The notes beneath the pieces are model-generated. The model searched no databases. It was not told the DNA's origin and worked only from the letters and a program-made list of their open reading frames with translations. A program made the position numbers and the translations under genes. A stretch of DNA of 64,000 nucleotides, taken from NCBI GenBank assembly GCA_036802945.1, contig DAIRVG010000005.1, forward strand, positions 54,880 to 118,879, written 5' to 3'. The DNA is from Gp6-AA40 sp036802945 (GTDB lineage Bacteria > Acidobacteriota > Vicinamibacteria > Vicinamibacterales > UBA2999). Positions 25,275-34,253 of this stretch are shown in pieces (positions within the stretch are counted from its first letter, which is position 1; the number at the start of each line of letters is the position of its first letter).

Positions 25275-26237
25275 CTAATTTGCGCGCATGTGTTCGATGA
25301 CGCTTCGAATGATATCGTCGAGCTTCACTTTCGGCTCGTACCCTACGAAATCGCGAATCTTCGTGATGTCCGGCACCCGGCGCGGCATGTCCTCGAAGCC
25401 GGTCTCGTATGCCTGGTCGTATGGAACGTACTGGATTGGCGAGCAACTGCCAGTCATGCGCTTCACACGTTCGGCCAGATCGCTGATCGTGACCTCGCCC
25501 ATGTTGCCGATATTGAAGACCTCGCCGACGGCGCGCTGCTCATGGGTGAGGCGGACGAGCGCCTCGACGACGTCGCCGACATAGGTGAAGCTGCGGGACT
25601 GCGTGCCGTCGCCGAAGACGGTAATCGGCTGTCCCGCGAGCGCCTGCCGGACAAATGTCGGCAGCACCATCCCGTACCGCCCCGTCTGTCTCGGGCCGAC
25701 GGTGTTGAACAGCCGCACGATTACCACGGGCAGCTGCTTCTCTTTCCAGTACGCGAGCGCGAGGAACTCGTCGATCAGCTTGCTGCACGCGTACGCCCAG
25801 CGGTGCTTGGTGGTCGGCCCCATCACCACATCGGCGGCTTCGCGAAACGGGACGTCGGTGCTCTTGCCGTACACCTCGGAGGTCGACGCGATGAAGACCA
25901 GCTTCTTTTTCTTGTTCGCGTGCTTGAGGACGACCTCGGTGCCGTGCACGTTCGTCTCGATGGTATGCACCGGCTGCTCGACGATGAGCTTCACGCCGAC
26001 GGCGGCAGCGAGGTGGAAGACGACGTCGCAGCCGTCGATCAGTTCCGCCAGCAGCGACTCGTTGGTCACCGAGTCGATCGTGTATCCGAAACCGGTCCGG
26101 CCCTTGAGGTGCGCGATGTTGTCGATCGATCCGGTCGAAAGGTTGTCGAGGACCATCACCTCGTGTCCGCCCTCGAGGAGACGGTCCGCAAGGTGTGATC
26201 CGATGAAGCCTGCGCCTCCGGTAATGAGGGCTTTCAC
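25275..26237 (-). CDS. NAD-dependent sugar-nucleotide epimerase/dehydratase
   Basis: 320 residues, extended short-chain dehydrogenase. The Rossmann motif ITGGAGFIGSHLADRL is at the N-terminus, FIASTSEVYGKS and YACSK (YxxxK) provide the catalytic Ser-Tyr-Lys set, and NTVGPRQTGRYGMVLPTFV with VFGDGTQSRSFTYVGDVVEAL binds the nucleotide sugar. Most similar in style to UDP-glucuronate decarboxylase or UDP-glucose 4-epimerase; the exact product is undecided. GTG 26237 overlaps the DegT stop by 4 bases. Confidence 0.88.
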   Translation of the reverse strand: MKALITGGAGFIGSHLADRLLEGGHEVMVLDNLSTGSIDNIAHLKGRTGFGYTIDSVTNESLLAELIDGCDVVFHLAAAVGVKLIVEQPVHTIETNVHGTEVVLKHANKKKKLVFIASTSEVYGKSTDVPFREAADVVMGPTTKHRWAYACSKLIDEFLALAYWKEKQLPVVIVRLFNTVGPRQTGRYGMVLPTFVRQALAGQPITVFGDGTQSRSFTYVGDVVEALVRLTHEQRAVGEVFNIGNMGEVTISDLAERVKRMTGSCSPIQYVPYDQAYETGFEDMPRRVPDITKIRDFVGYEPKVKLDDIIRSVIEHMRAN

Positions 26238-27340
26238 GCGAGGATACGTCCCTTCTGGAATGCGCCGATCGCGGCGGACACCCGCGCCACATCGGCATCG
26301 GTCAGCCGGGGGTGGAGCGGCAACGACAAGATCTCCCGAGCCATGCGTGAAGCGACCGGGCAGTCCCCGCGCGCGATGCCGGCAAACGCCGGCTGGCTGT
26401 GAAGCGGCACCGGATAGTGAATCAACGTATCGACGCCTGACGCGCGGAGGTGCGCATGGAGCGCATCGCGGTTCGGCGATCGCACGACGAACAGGTGGTA
26501 CACGTGCCCGGCGTCGTGCTCGCGCAGCGGACGCACGTTGTCGGGCAAGGCCCGCCGATACGCGGCGGCAAGAGAACGCCGGCGGCTCGTCCATCCGGAC
26601 AGGAGTGGAAGGCGCGCGCGCAACACGGCTGCCTGCAGATCGTCGAGCCGGCTGTTGTCGCCCGCTTCGAGATGGACGTAGCGATCGATTTGTCCGCCGT
26701 TCCGCAGGCGGCGAAGGCGTTCGGCCAACGATGCGTCCTTGGTCAGAATCGCCCCGCCATCGCCGAGCGCGGCGAGATTCTTCGTCGGATAAAAGCTGAA
26801 CGCGCCGCCCGCGCCGCGCGTGCCGACGGGAACGTCATCGCACGTGGCGAGATGCGCCTGGCAGCAGTCTTCAATCATCACCAGCGATCGGCGCTGAGCG
26901 ATCGATTGAAGCGATCGCATGTCCGCAGGCTGGCCGTACAGGTGCACCGGGACGATTGCAACGGTCCGCGATGTGACCGCTGCTTCACACGCGTCGGGAT
27001 CCAGGGTCAGTCGCTCTGGATCGATGTCCGCAAACACCGGGGTTGCGCCGGCAAGCAGCACGGCAAGAGCCGTGTACGCGGCCGTCAGCGCAGGTACGAT
27101 CACTTCGTCTCCCCGGTTGACATTCATCGCCCGGAGCATCAGCGCTATCGCATCGGTCCCCGAACCGACGCCGACGGCGTGTGCCGCGCCGCTTGCCGAC
27201 GCGAACTCAGTCTCGAAAGCCTCGACTTCCGGACCGAGCACGAACCATCCGCGAGCGATGACGCGATCGATCGCGGCGCGCACCGCGGCGCCGTCATCAC
27301 CGGGACGCAGATCGACGAAGGGGATGCGGTCGCCGGTCAC
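26234..27340 (-). CDS. DegT/DnrJ/EryC1/StrS sugar aminotransferase
   Basis: 368 residues, PLP-dependent. GSGTDAIALMLRAMNVNRGDEV, MIEDCCQAHLA (Asp and Gln near PLP) and AFSFYPTKNLAALGDGG, whose Lys forms the Schiff base, are diagnostic. It transfers an amino group to a keto-sugar nucleotide, giving an amino sugar for a surface glycan. It lies between two epimerase/dehydratase genes with 4-base overlaps on both sides, consistent with a three-enzyme sugar-nucleotide pathway. Confidence 0.92.
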   Translation of the reverse strand: MTGDRIPFVDLRPGDDGAAVRAAIDRVIARGWFVLGPEVEAFETEFASASGAAHAVGVGSGTDAIALMLRAMNVNRGDEVIVPALTAAYTALAVLLAGATPVFADIDPERLTLDPDACEAAVTSRTVAIVPVHLYGQPADMRSLQSIAQRRSLVMIEDCCQAHLATCDDVPVGTRGAGGAFSFYPTKNLAALGDGGAILTKDASLAERLRRLRNGGQIDRYVHLEAGDNSRLDDLQAAVLRARLPLLSGWTSRRRSLAAAYRRALPDNVRPLREHDAGHVYHLFVVRSPNRDALHAHLRASGVDTLIHYPVPLHSQPAFAGIARGDCPVASRMAREILSLPLHPRLTDADVARVSAAIGAFQKGRILA

Positions 27341-28362
27341 AGGGCCGCGACCTGTTGTCCAGTCGCCGGAACGTACTGATCGAGGTGGGCGCGGTAGAAC
27401 TCAAACGTGCGGCGGAGCCCCTCGGCCAACGGAGTCACCGGCTGCCAGCCGAGCGTCGAGCGGATTTTCGACGAGTCCGCGTAGAAGTCGCCGATGTCGA
27501 TCGCTTTCTTGTCGGGTGGCCACGCGACGCAACGGAAACGGCCCGAGCCCGCGAGGCGGATCATCAGCTCGACGAGGTCGCCGTGCGTGATCGGCTCCCT
27601 CCCGCCGACGTTGAACACCTCGCCGTTCGAGACGTCGTCCGCGCCTGCCCGCAGGAAGGCATCTACTGCGTCGTCGACGTAAACGAAGTCGCGAACCTGC
27701 GTGCCGTCGCCGAAGATCTGAATCTCGCGATTCTCGAGCGCAAGCCTGATGAACCACCCCGCGAAACCCTGCCGACTGTGCTTGATGAGCTGCCGAGGCC
27801 CGTACACGTTCGTCAGCCGCAGCGAGCACGCGCGGATGCCGAACACGTTGTTGTAGACGAGATGGTAGTACTCGCCTGCCGCCTTGTTGATCCCGTTGAC
27901 GTCCGTCGGCCGCACGAGATGATCTTCGGTGACTGGAAGTGTGTCTGCGCGCCCGTAGATCTGGCGCGTGCCGGCGAACACCACTTTGACGGAGGTGTTG
28001 TTGCGACGGCACGCTTCGAGCACGCACAACTGGCCGCGGCAGTTGATGTCGAGATCCGTGGACGGATCCTGCATGCTGTCGATGTGGCTCACCTGGCCCG
28101 CCAGGTTGAAGATCACGTCGTGTCCGCACACGAGATCGTTCATCGTGCTCTGCTGCCGGATGTCGACGATGTTGACTCGGACGCGATCCTCGATGCCGCT
28201 GATGTTGAACAGGTTTCCGCCGTAATCGGGAATGAGCGAGTCGACGATCAGCACGCGCGCGCCGAGCGCGACGAGCTGACGGGCGAGGTTGCTGCCGATG
28301 AATCCGAGGCCGCCCGTAATCAGCACGGGCCGATCGCGATAGAACTCGCGATACGCGGTCAC
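27337..28362 (-). CDS. NAD-dependent epimerase/dehydratase
   Basis: 341 residues. LITGGLGFIGSNLARQLVALG is the NAD-binding motif; FNLAGQVSHIDSM, AGTRQIYG and NGINKAAGEYY (a YxxxK-like position with N-x-x-K) follow, then LTNVYGPRQLIKHSRQGFAGWFIR and FGDGTQVRDFVYVDDAVDAF. The catalytic YxxxK Tyr seems replaced (GINK), which is seen in some dehydratases. Works on a nucleotide sugar for the same glycan as its neighbours. Overlaps both flanking genes by 4 bases. Confidence 0.85.
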   Translation of the reverse strand: MTAYREFYRDRPVLITGGLGFIGSNLARQLVALGARVLIVDSLIPDYGGNLFNISGIEDRVRVNIVDIRQQSTMNDLVCGHDVIFNLAGQVSHIDSMQDPSTDLDINCRGQLCVLEACRRNNTSVKVVFAGTRQIYGRADTLPVTEDHLVRPTDVNGINKAAGEYYHLVYNNVFGIRACSLRLTNVYGPRQLIKHSRQGFAGWFIRLALENREIQIFGDGTQVRDFVYVDDAVDAFLRAGADDVSNGEVFNVGGREPITHGDLVELMIRLAGSGRFRCVAWPPDKKAIDIGDFYADSSKIRSTLGWQPVTPLAEGLRRTFEFYRAHLDQYVPATGQQVAAL

Positions 28363-29159
28363 GGCTTGGTGGATTCAGGCGGGATGACGCCGCTGATGGT
28401 GGGATTCCGGAACAGCGCCGACGTGCTCGTGCGGCCGCGTCCCAGCACCACGAGCTTCACCCACAGCCTCATGACGTCGATGCCCGTCCAGAACACCCGC
28501 TTGAAGTTGAAAAATTGCGAGCGGCCATGGAGCCGGTGATAGTGGTGCACCGGGACTTCGACGACGCGGAAACCAGCATCCTGGATCTTGCGCATCATCT
28601 CCAGACAGATGACGCCGGTATCTTTCTCCAGCTTCACGCGATTGAAGATCTCCCGCCGCATCAGACGGAAATCGCAGTCGACGTCGCGCACGCGCAGCCG
28701 GAACAGCTGCTTGACGGTGTGATGGTAGAGGCGTCCGATCACGATGCGATGCCAGGGATCCGATCGACGGATCTTGTAGCCGTTCACCATGTCGGCGTCG
28801 GGTGTCAGCCTGTTCCACAACACCTCGAGCTCCACGGGATCGTATTGCGCATCGCCGTCGGTGTATGCGATCAGATCCTTGGTCGCCGCCGCGAAACCCG
28901 TTCGCAGCGCCGCACCGTATCCGCGATTGCGCGAGTGGTGAATGACGCGCACGCGCGGATATGTGCGCGCAAGCTCGTCGAGGATCTCCTTGGTGGGATC
29001 GGTGCTGCCGTCGTTGACGACGATGACCTCGAAGTCGGGTGTCAGGCGGCCGGCGACCTGCACCGCGAGGATCACGAGGCTCGCGATGGTCCCCCCGTCG
29101 TTGTACGCGGGAAAAAACACGGTGAGCCCGACAGGGCGTGTCGAGCGGTCGTCTGGCAT
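28359..29159 (-). CDS. family 2 glycosyltransferase
   Basis: 266 residues, GT-A fold. LTVFFPAYNDGGTIASLV, VIVVNDGSTDPTKEIL, YGAALRTGFAAATKDLIAYTDGDAQYDP (DGDAQ metal-binding DxD) and DCDFRLMRREIFN are typical of polyprenyl-phosphate-type GT2 enzymes. ATG 29159 is chosen; ATG 29180 is an alternative. No C-terminal membrane anchor is evident. Its end overlaps the following epimerase gene by 4 bases. Confidence 0.9.
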   Translation of the reverse strand: MPDDRSTRPVGLTVFFPAYNDGGTIASLVILAVQVAGRLTPDFEVIVVNDGSTDPTKEILDELARTYPRVRVIHHSRNRGYGAALRTGFAAATKDLIAYTDGDAQYDPVELEVLWNRLTPDADMVNGYKIRRSDPWHRIVIGRLYHHTVKQLFRLRVRDVDCDFRLMRREIFNRVKLEKDTGVICLEMMRKIQDAGFRVVEVPVHHYHRLHGRSQFFNFKRVFWTGIDVMRLWVKLVVLGRGRTSTSALFRNPTISGVIPPESTKP

Positions 29160-29212
29160 TGAAGCGATAAACCCTACCATGGGAACAGCTTGCGGGCAAG
29201 AACCGTGCGGTC

Positions 29213-29914
29213 CTATTTTGAGCGCACCGCCAAACGCCAGGGTAGTATCGCGGATTCCACAATCACCCTGGCCGAGAGCTTCGACGCGCCCTTCCTCCGC
29301 TCGACGAACGTGATTGGGATCTCGCCGCACCTGAACCCCGCCTTCGACGCCTCCCAGGCGAGCTCGACGATGAATGAATAGCCTTCGGAGCGGATCGAGG
29401 CGAGCGGAAGCTGTTCGAGCGCTTCGCGCCGCCAGCAGCGGAACCCGCTCGTGCAATCGCGAATCGTGAGCTTGGTGATCGCCCGGATGTAGCGGTTCGC
29501 GAATGCGCTGAGCATCCGGCGCCGGGCGGGCCAGTTCTCGATGCGTCCGCCCGGCACGTATCGCGACCCGATCGCGAACTCGGCCTGCTCCGTCGCGGCA
29601 ATCAGCCGCGGGACGTCCAGCGGGTTGTGCGACAGATCCGCATCCATCTGGCAGATATGCGTGGCATCGGTGCGCAGCGCGAGGTACATCCCGTCGATGT
29701 ACGAGCGCCCGAGGCCACGCTTACCGGTTCGATGCAGGACCTGCACGCGCGATCGATTCGCCGCTGCGTGCTCGTCGGCGATCCGACCGGTCCCGTCCGG
29801 AGACGAATCGTCGACGACGAGGATCCGCAGGCCATCCAGCACCAGGAGCTGCCCGAGCAGCGCCGGAAGGTTATCGCGCTCGTTGTAGGTCGGGACGATG
29901 ACCAGCGGCCGCAT
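29213..29914 (-). CDS. polyprenol-phosphate mannosyltransferase-like GT2 (Dpm1 type)
   Basis: 233 residues. PLVIVPTYNERDNLPALL, ILVVDDSSPDGTGRIADE, GLGRSYIDGMYLAL and CQMDADLSHNPLDVPRLI match Dpm1-like enzymes that charge polyprenyl phosphate with a sugar from a nucleotide donor. The catalytic-domain-only length fits soluble Dpm1. ATG 29914 begins at the conserved first strand; the upstream open frame is antisense noise. Supplies lipid-linked sugar for a GT-C enzyme; one such protein is encoded at 52995-54797. Confidence 0.88.
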   Translation of the reverse strand: MRPLVIVPTYNERDNLPALLGQLLVLDGLRILVVDDSSPDGTGRIADEHAAANRSRVQVLHRTGKRGLGRSYIDGMYLALRTDATHICQMDADLSHNPLDVPRLIAATEQAEFAIGSRYVPGGRIENWPARRRMLSAFANRYIRAITKLTIRDCTSGFRCWRREALEQLPLASIRSEGYSFIVELAWEASKAGFRCGEIPITFVERRKGASKLSARVIVESAILPWRLAVRSK

Positions 29915-29919
29915 GCGCT

Positions 29920-30783
29920 CTATTTCTTGGGGCCTTCGAATCGCAGCGATGTGATTTGTTCGGAGACGAGCCCGACAAGGAAGACGATGACTGCGAACAG
30001 AATCAGGACCACCGAGCCGTTCGGAATCTTGCCGGTCGTCGCGATGTTCCAGAGTCCGTATATCGCGCCGGCAAGGAACGAGAACGCGCTGACAGGCAGG
30101 AAGATGCGCAGGGGACTGAAGAGCGTCACGATCTTGAGGAGAATCAGCAGAAATCTCGCGCCGTCGTGCGCGAAGCGGATCTTCGAGCGTCCCGCGCGCT
30201 GACGCGCGTGGATCGGCTCGAACGCGACGTTGTAGCCCGCCTTGATGAACGCCAGCGTTGTCGTCGTCGGCGTCGAGAAACCGTTCGGGATCAGGTGGAC
30301 GAATTCGCGGAGGCACTCCATGCGCGCGCCCCTGAAGCCCGACGTCAAATCCGGAATCGACCGGCTGGTCAGGTAGCTCGCAAGCCTATTCAGCACCGCG
30401 TTGCCCGCGCGGCGCGCCGTGGTGGCCTGGGTAGTCGCGGCGCGCGCGCCGATCACGAGGTCGTACTCGCCGAGCCGCGCCACGATGCGTTGCGCGTCCT
30501 CCGGCGGATGCTGACCGTCAGCGTCGATGATCAGCACGAAGTCGCCGCTCGCGCGACGTATGCCGCTCTTCACAGCGGCGCCGTTACCCTTGTTGTACGG
30601 GTGACGGACCACGCACGCGCCGGCCTCACGCGCGCGCGCCGCTGTCTCGTCGGCGGAGCCGTCGTCAACGACGATGATCTCGCGCCACGCGGCCGCGGCG
30701 CGCAGCTGCGACACGACGCTCCCGATGGCGTCCGCTTCGTTCATGGCGGGAATCACGATCGACACGGTGGAAGGGTCAGCCAA
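29920..30783 (-). CDS. family 2 glycosyltransferase with C-terminal membrane helices
   Basis: 287 residues. The catalytic part has SIVIPAMNEADAIGSV, IIVVDDGSADETAARARE, VLIIDADGQHPPEDAQRIV and TSGFRGARMECLREF. Two hydrophobic helices close the protein (FLPVSAFSFLAGAIYGLW, VLILFAVIVFLVGLV), a GtrB/DPMS-like layout. TTG 30783 is proposed: GAGGAG lies 4 bases upstream and the preceding GT4 gene ends 5 bases inside. It ends 6 bases before the Dpm1-like gene starts. Confidence 0.85.
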   Translation of the reverse strand: MADPSTVSIVIPAMNEADAIGSVVSQLRAAAAWREIIVVDDGSADETAARAREAGACVVRHPYNKGNGAAVKSGIRRASGDFVLIIDADGQHPPEDAQRIVARLGEYDLVIGARAATTQATTARRAGNAVLNRLASYLTSRSIPDLTSGFRGARMECLREFVHLIPNGFSTPTTTTLAFIKAGYNVAFEPIHARQRAGRSKIRFAHDGARFLLILLKIVTLFSPLRIFLPVSAFSFLAGAIYGLWNIATTGKIPNGSVVLILFAVIVFLVGLVSEQITSLRFEGPKK

Positions 30784-31879
30784 CGAGCTCCTCGATAACG
30801 CCGTCCCACCCAATCGTCTGAGCCACGGAGCGCCCGGCGCGGCCGAGGCGTTCGGCCAGCGAGCGATCGGCGGCGAGGCGGTTGATCGCGACGGCAATGG
30901 CGCCTGCGTCCGGATCGCCCACGAACCCGGTCGTCCCGTCGACGACGAACTCGAGCGGACCGCCGGAATCGGTCGCCGTAATTACCGGCTTTGCCGCCAG
31001 AAACGCCTCCAGCGTGACGTACCCATAGTCTTCGTCGAACGGCGCGTAGACCACGGCCAGCGCGTCTGCATAGAGTTCCGCGACCGCGTCGCCCCAGACC
31101 GCGCCCGTGAACTCGATCCGATCGCCGGCGCCGGATTGTGCGGCCTCACGCTCGAGCGCCGCGCGTCGAGAACCCTCGCCGACGACGATCAGTCGAAGAG
31201 GTGCGGGTACATGTGCCATTGCGCGGATGACGAGCTCGACGCGCTTCAGCGGCTCGAGTCGCGCGACGACCAGCACGTAGTCACCATACGCACCTTCGCG
31301 AAGACGCTCGGCAATCGGCGGCGGATGATACAGCGGGCGCGCCGCGATGCCATTGAACCGCTTCAGGCGATTCGCGGTGTTCTGCGCGTTCGTGACGATC
31401 CGCGCGCATTCGCCAAGCATCCGTGAATCGAGATCGATGATCTGCTGCCGCAGGCGCCCGTCATCGCCGCTTCCCGTGAAATCACTGTACTCGGTTCCAA
31501 ACAGCTCGTATGCCGGGCGATGCTGATGCACCACCCAGGCGACCTTGCGTGGATGGCGCGCGAACCAGGTCGGAAACCTTGTCGCGATCAACAGATCGAT
31601 GGGACGGCCGTTGCTGCTCGAGAGATCGAGCATCCGCCACGCGCAGGCCTGATCGAGCAGCTCGGACTTGTGTGCGTGGAACGGGAGCGCGACGCTCTCG
31701 GCGTCGTGTCCTCGCCTGCGTAACTCCGCGACCAGTGCGTGCGCGTGCAGCTCGGCGCCATCGCGGGCAAACGGTACGCGTGCTTCGGCGACCAGAATCC
31801 GTCTTCGAACGCCCGATTCCTGTGCGCGTGTCGGCGATACCTCGCTGCCACCCGCTTCGAGCGGGGGAAGGTTCCTCAC
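30776..31879 (-). CDS. family 4 glycosyltransferase (copy 2 of a tandem pair)
   Basis: 367 residues, GT-B fold. The C-terminal donor site includes LVVARLEPLKRVELVIRAM, LIVVGEGSRRAALE, FDEDYGYVTLEAFLAAKPVIT (E-x7-E motif) and GGPLEFVVDGTTGF. It is clearly paralogous to its upstream neighbour: ARHPRKVAWVVHQHRPAYEL against ARHPRKVLWLVHQHRAAYEL. GTG 31879 overlaps that gene's stop by 4 bases. Transfers an activated sugar onto a growing glycan; specificity unknown. Confidence 0.88.
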   Translation of the reverse strand: MRNLPPLEAGGSEVSPTRAQESGVRRRILVAEARVPFARDGAELHAHALVAELRRRGHDAESVALPFHAHKSELLDQACAWRMLDLSSSNGRPIDLLIATRFPTWFARHPRKVAWVVHQHRPAYELFGTEYSDFTGSGDDGRLRQQIIDLDSRMLGECARIVTNAQNTANRLKRFNGIAARPLYHPPPIAERLREGAYGDYVLVVARLEPLKRVELVIRAMAHVPAPLRLIVVGEGSRRAALEREAAQSGAGDRIEFTGAVWGDAVAELYADALAVVYAPFDEDYGYVTLEAFLAAKPVITATDSGGPLEFVVDGTTGFVGDPDAGAIAVAINRLAADRSLAERLGRAGRSVAQTIGWDGVIEELVG

Positions 31880-32952
31880 GCGCTTGCTCCGACGGTCTCG
31901 GCGGCCTGCGATGCTCCCACGAGCCGTTCAACGACGTGATCCCAGCTGATGTCCTGCGCCACCTCGTAGCCGCGGCTACCGAGCTCGGCGGCGAGGGCGC
32001 GGTCTGCGCCAAGGCGATCGATCGCGGCGGACAGCGCGTCGGGTGTCGGGTCGCAGACGTAGCCGGTGACGCCGTCGGTCACGAACTCCAGCGTTCCGCC
32101 CGAATCGAGGGCGGTGATGACCGGTTTGCGCGAGAGGAACGATTCGAGCGTCACATACCCGTAATCTTCCTGATACGGGGCGAAGAGCACGGCGAGACAT
32201 TTCGAGTACAGCTCGATCAACTGGTTGTCGTCCACGCGTCCCAGCATCGTCACGCGATCGCGCAGTCCGCGGCGATCGATGTACTCGCTCAATGCCTGAC
32301 GCGCGGAGCCGTCCCCCGCGATCACGAGACGCACCGGTGAAGCCACCTTCTCGAACGCGTCGATCGCGAGGTCAACGCGCTTCACGTGCTCGAGGCGCGT
32401 CACTGTCAGCAGGTAGTCGCCATACGGGCCGCTGCGCAAGCGTCCCGCAAGTTTCGGCGGATTGTAGAGCGCCTCGGATTCGATCGTGTTGTATTTCAAC
32501 AGCCGATCGGACACCGTCTTGGCGATCGTGAAGTGACCGACGCACTCGCGCAGCATCCGGGTGTCGGTCTCGATCAGTCGGCGCCGGAGCGCCACGTCGC
32601 GTTCAGAATGCGCGAAGTCGCTGAACCGGGTGCCGCACAGCTCGTACGCAGCGCGATGCTGGTGCACGAGCCACAGGACCTTTCGCGGATGCCGGGCGAA
32701 GTAGGTGGGGAACTTCGTGGCGATCACGAGATCCACGTCGTGTCCTGCCGCCTTCGTGACATCGAGCAGACGCCACGCCTCGGCGCCGGCGAACAGCTCG
32801 TCCTTCGGGTAGTCCCTGAACGGTACCGACACGACCTGCGCGTCGTGGCCGCGCGCGATCAGCGCGCTGGTGAGCTCGCGCACGAGAATCTCGGCGCCGC
32901 CATGCACGAACGGCACCTGCGCCTCGAGGATCAGTACGCGGAGCGATCTCAC
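31876..32952 (-). CDS. family 4 glycosyltransferase (copy 1 of a tandem pair)
   Basis: 358 residues, GT-B fold. RVLILEAQVPFVHGGAEILVRELTSALIARGH at the N-terminus, VTRLEHVKRVDLAIDAF and APYQEDYGYVTLESFLSRKPVIT near the donor site. Tandem paralogue of the next gene with the same spacing of motifs. GTG 32952 shares a base with the ychF stop (TAGTG); the long open frame upstream is antisense to ychF coding sequence and is not part of the protein. Confidence 0.88.
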   Translation of the reverse strand: MRSLRVLILEAQVPFVHGGAEILVRELTSALIARGHDAQVVSVPFRDYPKDELFAGAEAWRLLDVTKAAGHDVDLVIATKFPTYFARHPRKVLWLVHQHRAAYELCGTRFSDFAHSERDVALRRRLIETDTRMLRECVGHFTIAKTVSDRLLKYNTIESEALYNPPKLAGRLRSGPYGDYLLTVTRLEHVKRVDLAIDAFEKVASPVRLVIAGDGSARQALSEYIDRRGLRDRVTMLGRVDDNQLIELYSKCLAVLFAPYQEDYGYVTLESFLSRKPVITALDSGGTLEFVTDGVTGYVCDPTPDALSAAIDRLGADRALAAELGSRGYEVAQDISWDHVVERLVGASQAAETVGASA

Positions 32953-34040
32953 TAGGTGGCGTGGCGGAAATTGATGATATCGCCGTCCTGGACGACGTAT
33001 TCCTTGCCTTCCAGACGGACCTCGCCGTGGTCGCGGCACGCGGCCATGGTGCCGCGGGCGATGAGCGCATCGTAGGCCACGACTTCGGCCCGGATGAAGC
33101 CCCGCGAGATGTCGCTGTGAATTTCGCCGGCTGCAAGCTGCGCCGGAGTCCCGCGCGCGATCGACCATGCGCGGCACTCGTCTTCGCCGACAGTGAAGAA
33201 CGAAATGTAGCCAAGCAGGTCGTAGCTGGTGCGGATCACGCGGTCGAGTCCCGACTCGGTGAGGCCGAGATCCGACAGGAACGCTTTCGCGTCGGCACCT
33301 TCCAGCTGAGAAATCTCCAGCTCGATCTTCGCGCACAGCGCGACCGCGCGTGTCGACGCGTGTGCGAGGAAGGCTGTCAGCCCGGTCTTCTCGGCGGCGC
33401 GGGACAGATCGGAGCCGACCTCCGCGACGTCCGCCTCATCGAGGTTGATCACGAGCAGCAGCGGCTTGGCCGAGAGAAACTGGAATCCCCGCAGTCGTTT
33501 GAGATCGTCTCCCGCGAGCGGCAAAGCGCGCAGCGGCGTGCCGTGCTCGAGCGCATCCTTGCACCGCTGCACGAGGTCGCGCTCCCTTTCGAGCTCCGTC
33601 GATCGTCCCTTCTTCAGATCTTTTTCGATGCGCTCGAGCCGCCGCTCCGCCACGCCGAGATCCGCGAGGATCAGCTCGTCCTCCATCGCCTGCGCGTCCC
33701 GAGCGGGATCGATCGAGCTCGAGGGGTGTGGGACGGAAGCGTCGCGGAATGCCCGTATGACGTGGACGAGCGCGTCCGCGTTCTTATAGCCGGCGACATC
33801 GACGAGCGCCTGAGCGCCGCTGCGCGCCGGCCCGGCGACGTCGGTGAACTCGACGGTCGCCGGGACGCGCTTGCGCGGGTTGTACATCGCGGTGAGCGTG
33901 TCGAGCCGCCCATCCGGGACTTTCGAGATCCCGATGTTCACATCGCCCTTGCCTCGCGGCGCGTCATGAATGCTGGTCATCAGCTGAAACAGGGTGGTTT
34001 TTCCGCTTGAGGGAAGGCCGATCAGCGCCGCGCGGAGCAT
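32952..34040 (-). CDS. ychF: redox-regulated ATPase YchF (OBG family)
   Basis: 362 residues, the expected length. P-loop GLPSSGKTTL at 8-17, the switch region VEFTDVAGPARSGAQ, then a coiled segment (ERRLERIEKDLKKG), NLDEADVAEVG in place of the GTP-type NKxD, and a C-terminal TGS domain (GYISFFTVGEDECRAWSI ... VVQDGDIINFRHAT). Ribosome-associated ATPase involved in translation and stress. It heads the long minus-strand operon and is divergent from mraZ, with 233 bases between starts. Confidence 0.95.
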   Translation of the reverse strand: MLRAALIGLPSSGKTTLFQLMTSIHDAPRGKGDVNIGISKVPDGRLDTLTAMYNPRKRVPATVEFTDVAGPARSGAQALVDVAGYKNADALVHVIRAFRDASVPHPSSSIDPARDAQAMEDELILADLGVAERRLERIEKDLKKGRSTELERERDLVQRCKDALEHGTPLRALPLAGDDLKRLRGFQFLSAKPLLLVINLDEADVAEVGSDLSRAAEKTGLTAFLAHASTRAVALCAKIELEISQLEGADAKAFLSDLGLTESGLDRVIRTSYDLLGYISFFTVGEDECRAWSIARGTPAQLAAGEIHSDISRGFIRAEVVAYDALIARGTMAACRDHGEVRLEGKEYVVQDGDIINFRHAT

Positions 34041-34082
34041 GAATCCTCAGCCTAGCACGCGAAGTTGAGCCGCCCCGTCATC

Positions 34083-34128
34083 AGGGTCGGACCCCCGAAC
34101 GGGATCATTTCCAGGGTCTGACCCCGGT
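34083..34128. repeat. GGGTC(G/T)GACCCC paired palindromes
   Basis: Two copies of a short palindromic core, GGGTCGGACCC near 34085 and GGGTCTGACCCC near 34115, separated by about 20 bases, in the ychF-mraZ divergent spacer. A related 8-base-stem hairpin occurs at 46166-46185. Function unknown. Confidence 0.6.
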
Positions 34129-34200
34129 GGCCCAAACGCCCGAATCCGACCCGGTTGAGCCGGCGCCGAAATATTGGGGCGAAAATTTAACGTAACCCAA

Positions 34201-34206
34201 ATTATA
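34201..34206 (-). promoter_or_regulatory. candidate ychF -10 box
   Basis: On the minus strand this reads TATAAT, a perfect -10 hexamer, about 160 bases upstream of the ychF start. The -35 region (around 34224-34229) is poor. The palindrome AACTG-TTTG-CAGTT (34209-34222) lies between it and the mraZ -35 box, so one protein could occupy both promoters (inference). Confidence 0.35.
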
Positions 34207-34220
34207 TGAACTGTTTGCAG

Positions 34221-34249
34221 TTGACAGGGAATGCCTCAGGTTTTACTAT
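34221..34249 (+). promoter_or_regulatory. mraZ (dcw cluster) sigma70-type promoter
   Basis: TTGACA (34221-34226), 17-base spacer, TACTAT (34244-34249): a near-consensus housekeeping promoter. The expected transcription start is about 34256, leaving a very short leader before mraZ. The A+T-rich stretch upstream (34170-34205) stands out from the GC-rich surroundings. It would drive the whole plus-strand dcw run. Confidence 0.8.
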
Positions 34250-34253
34250 CCGA

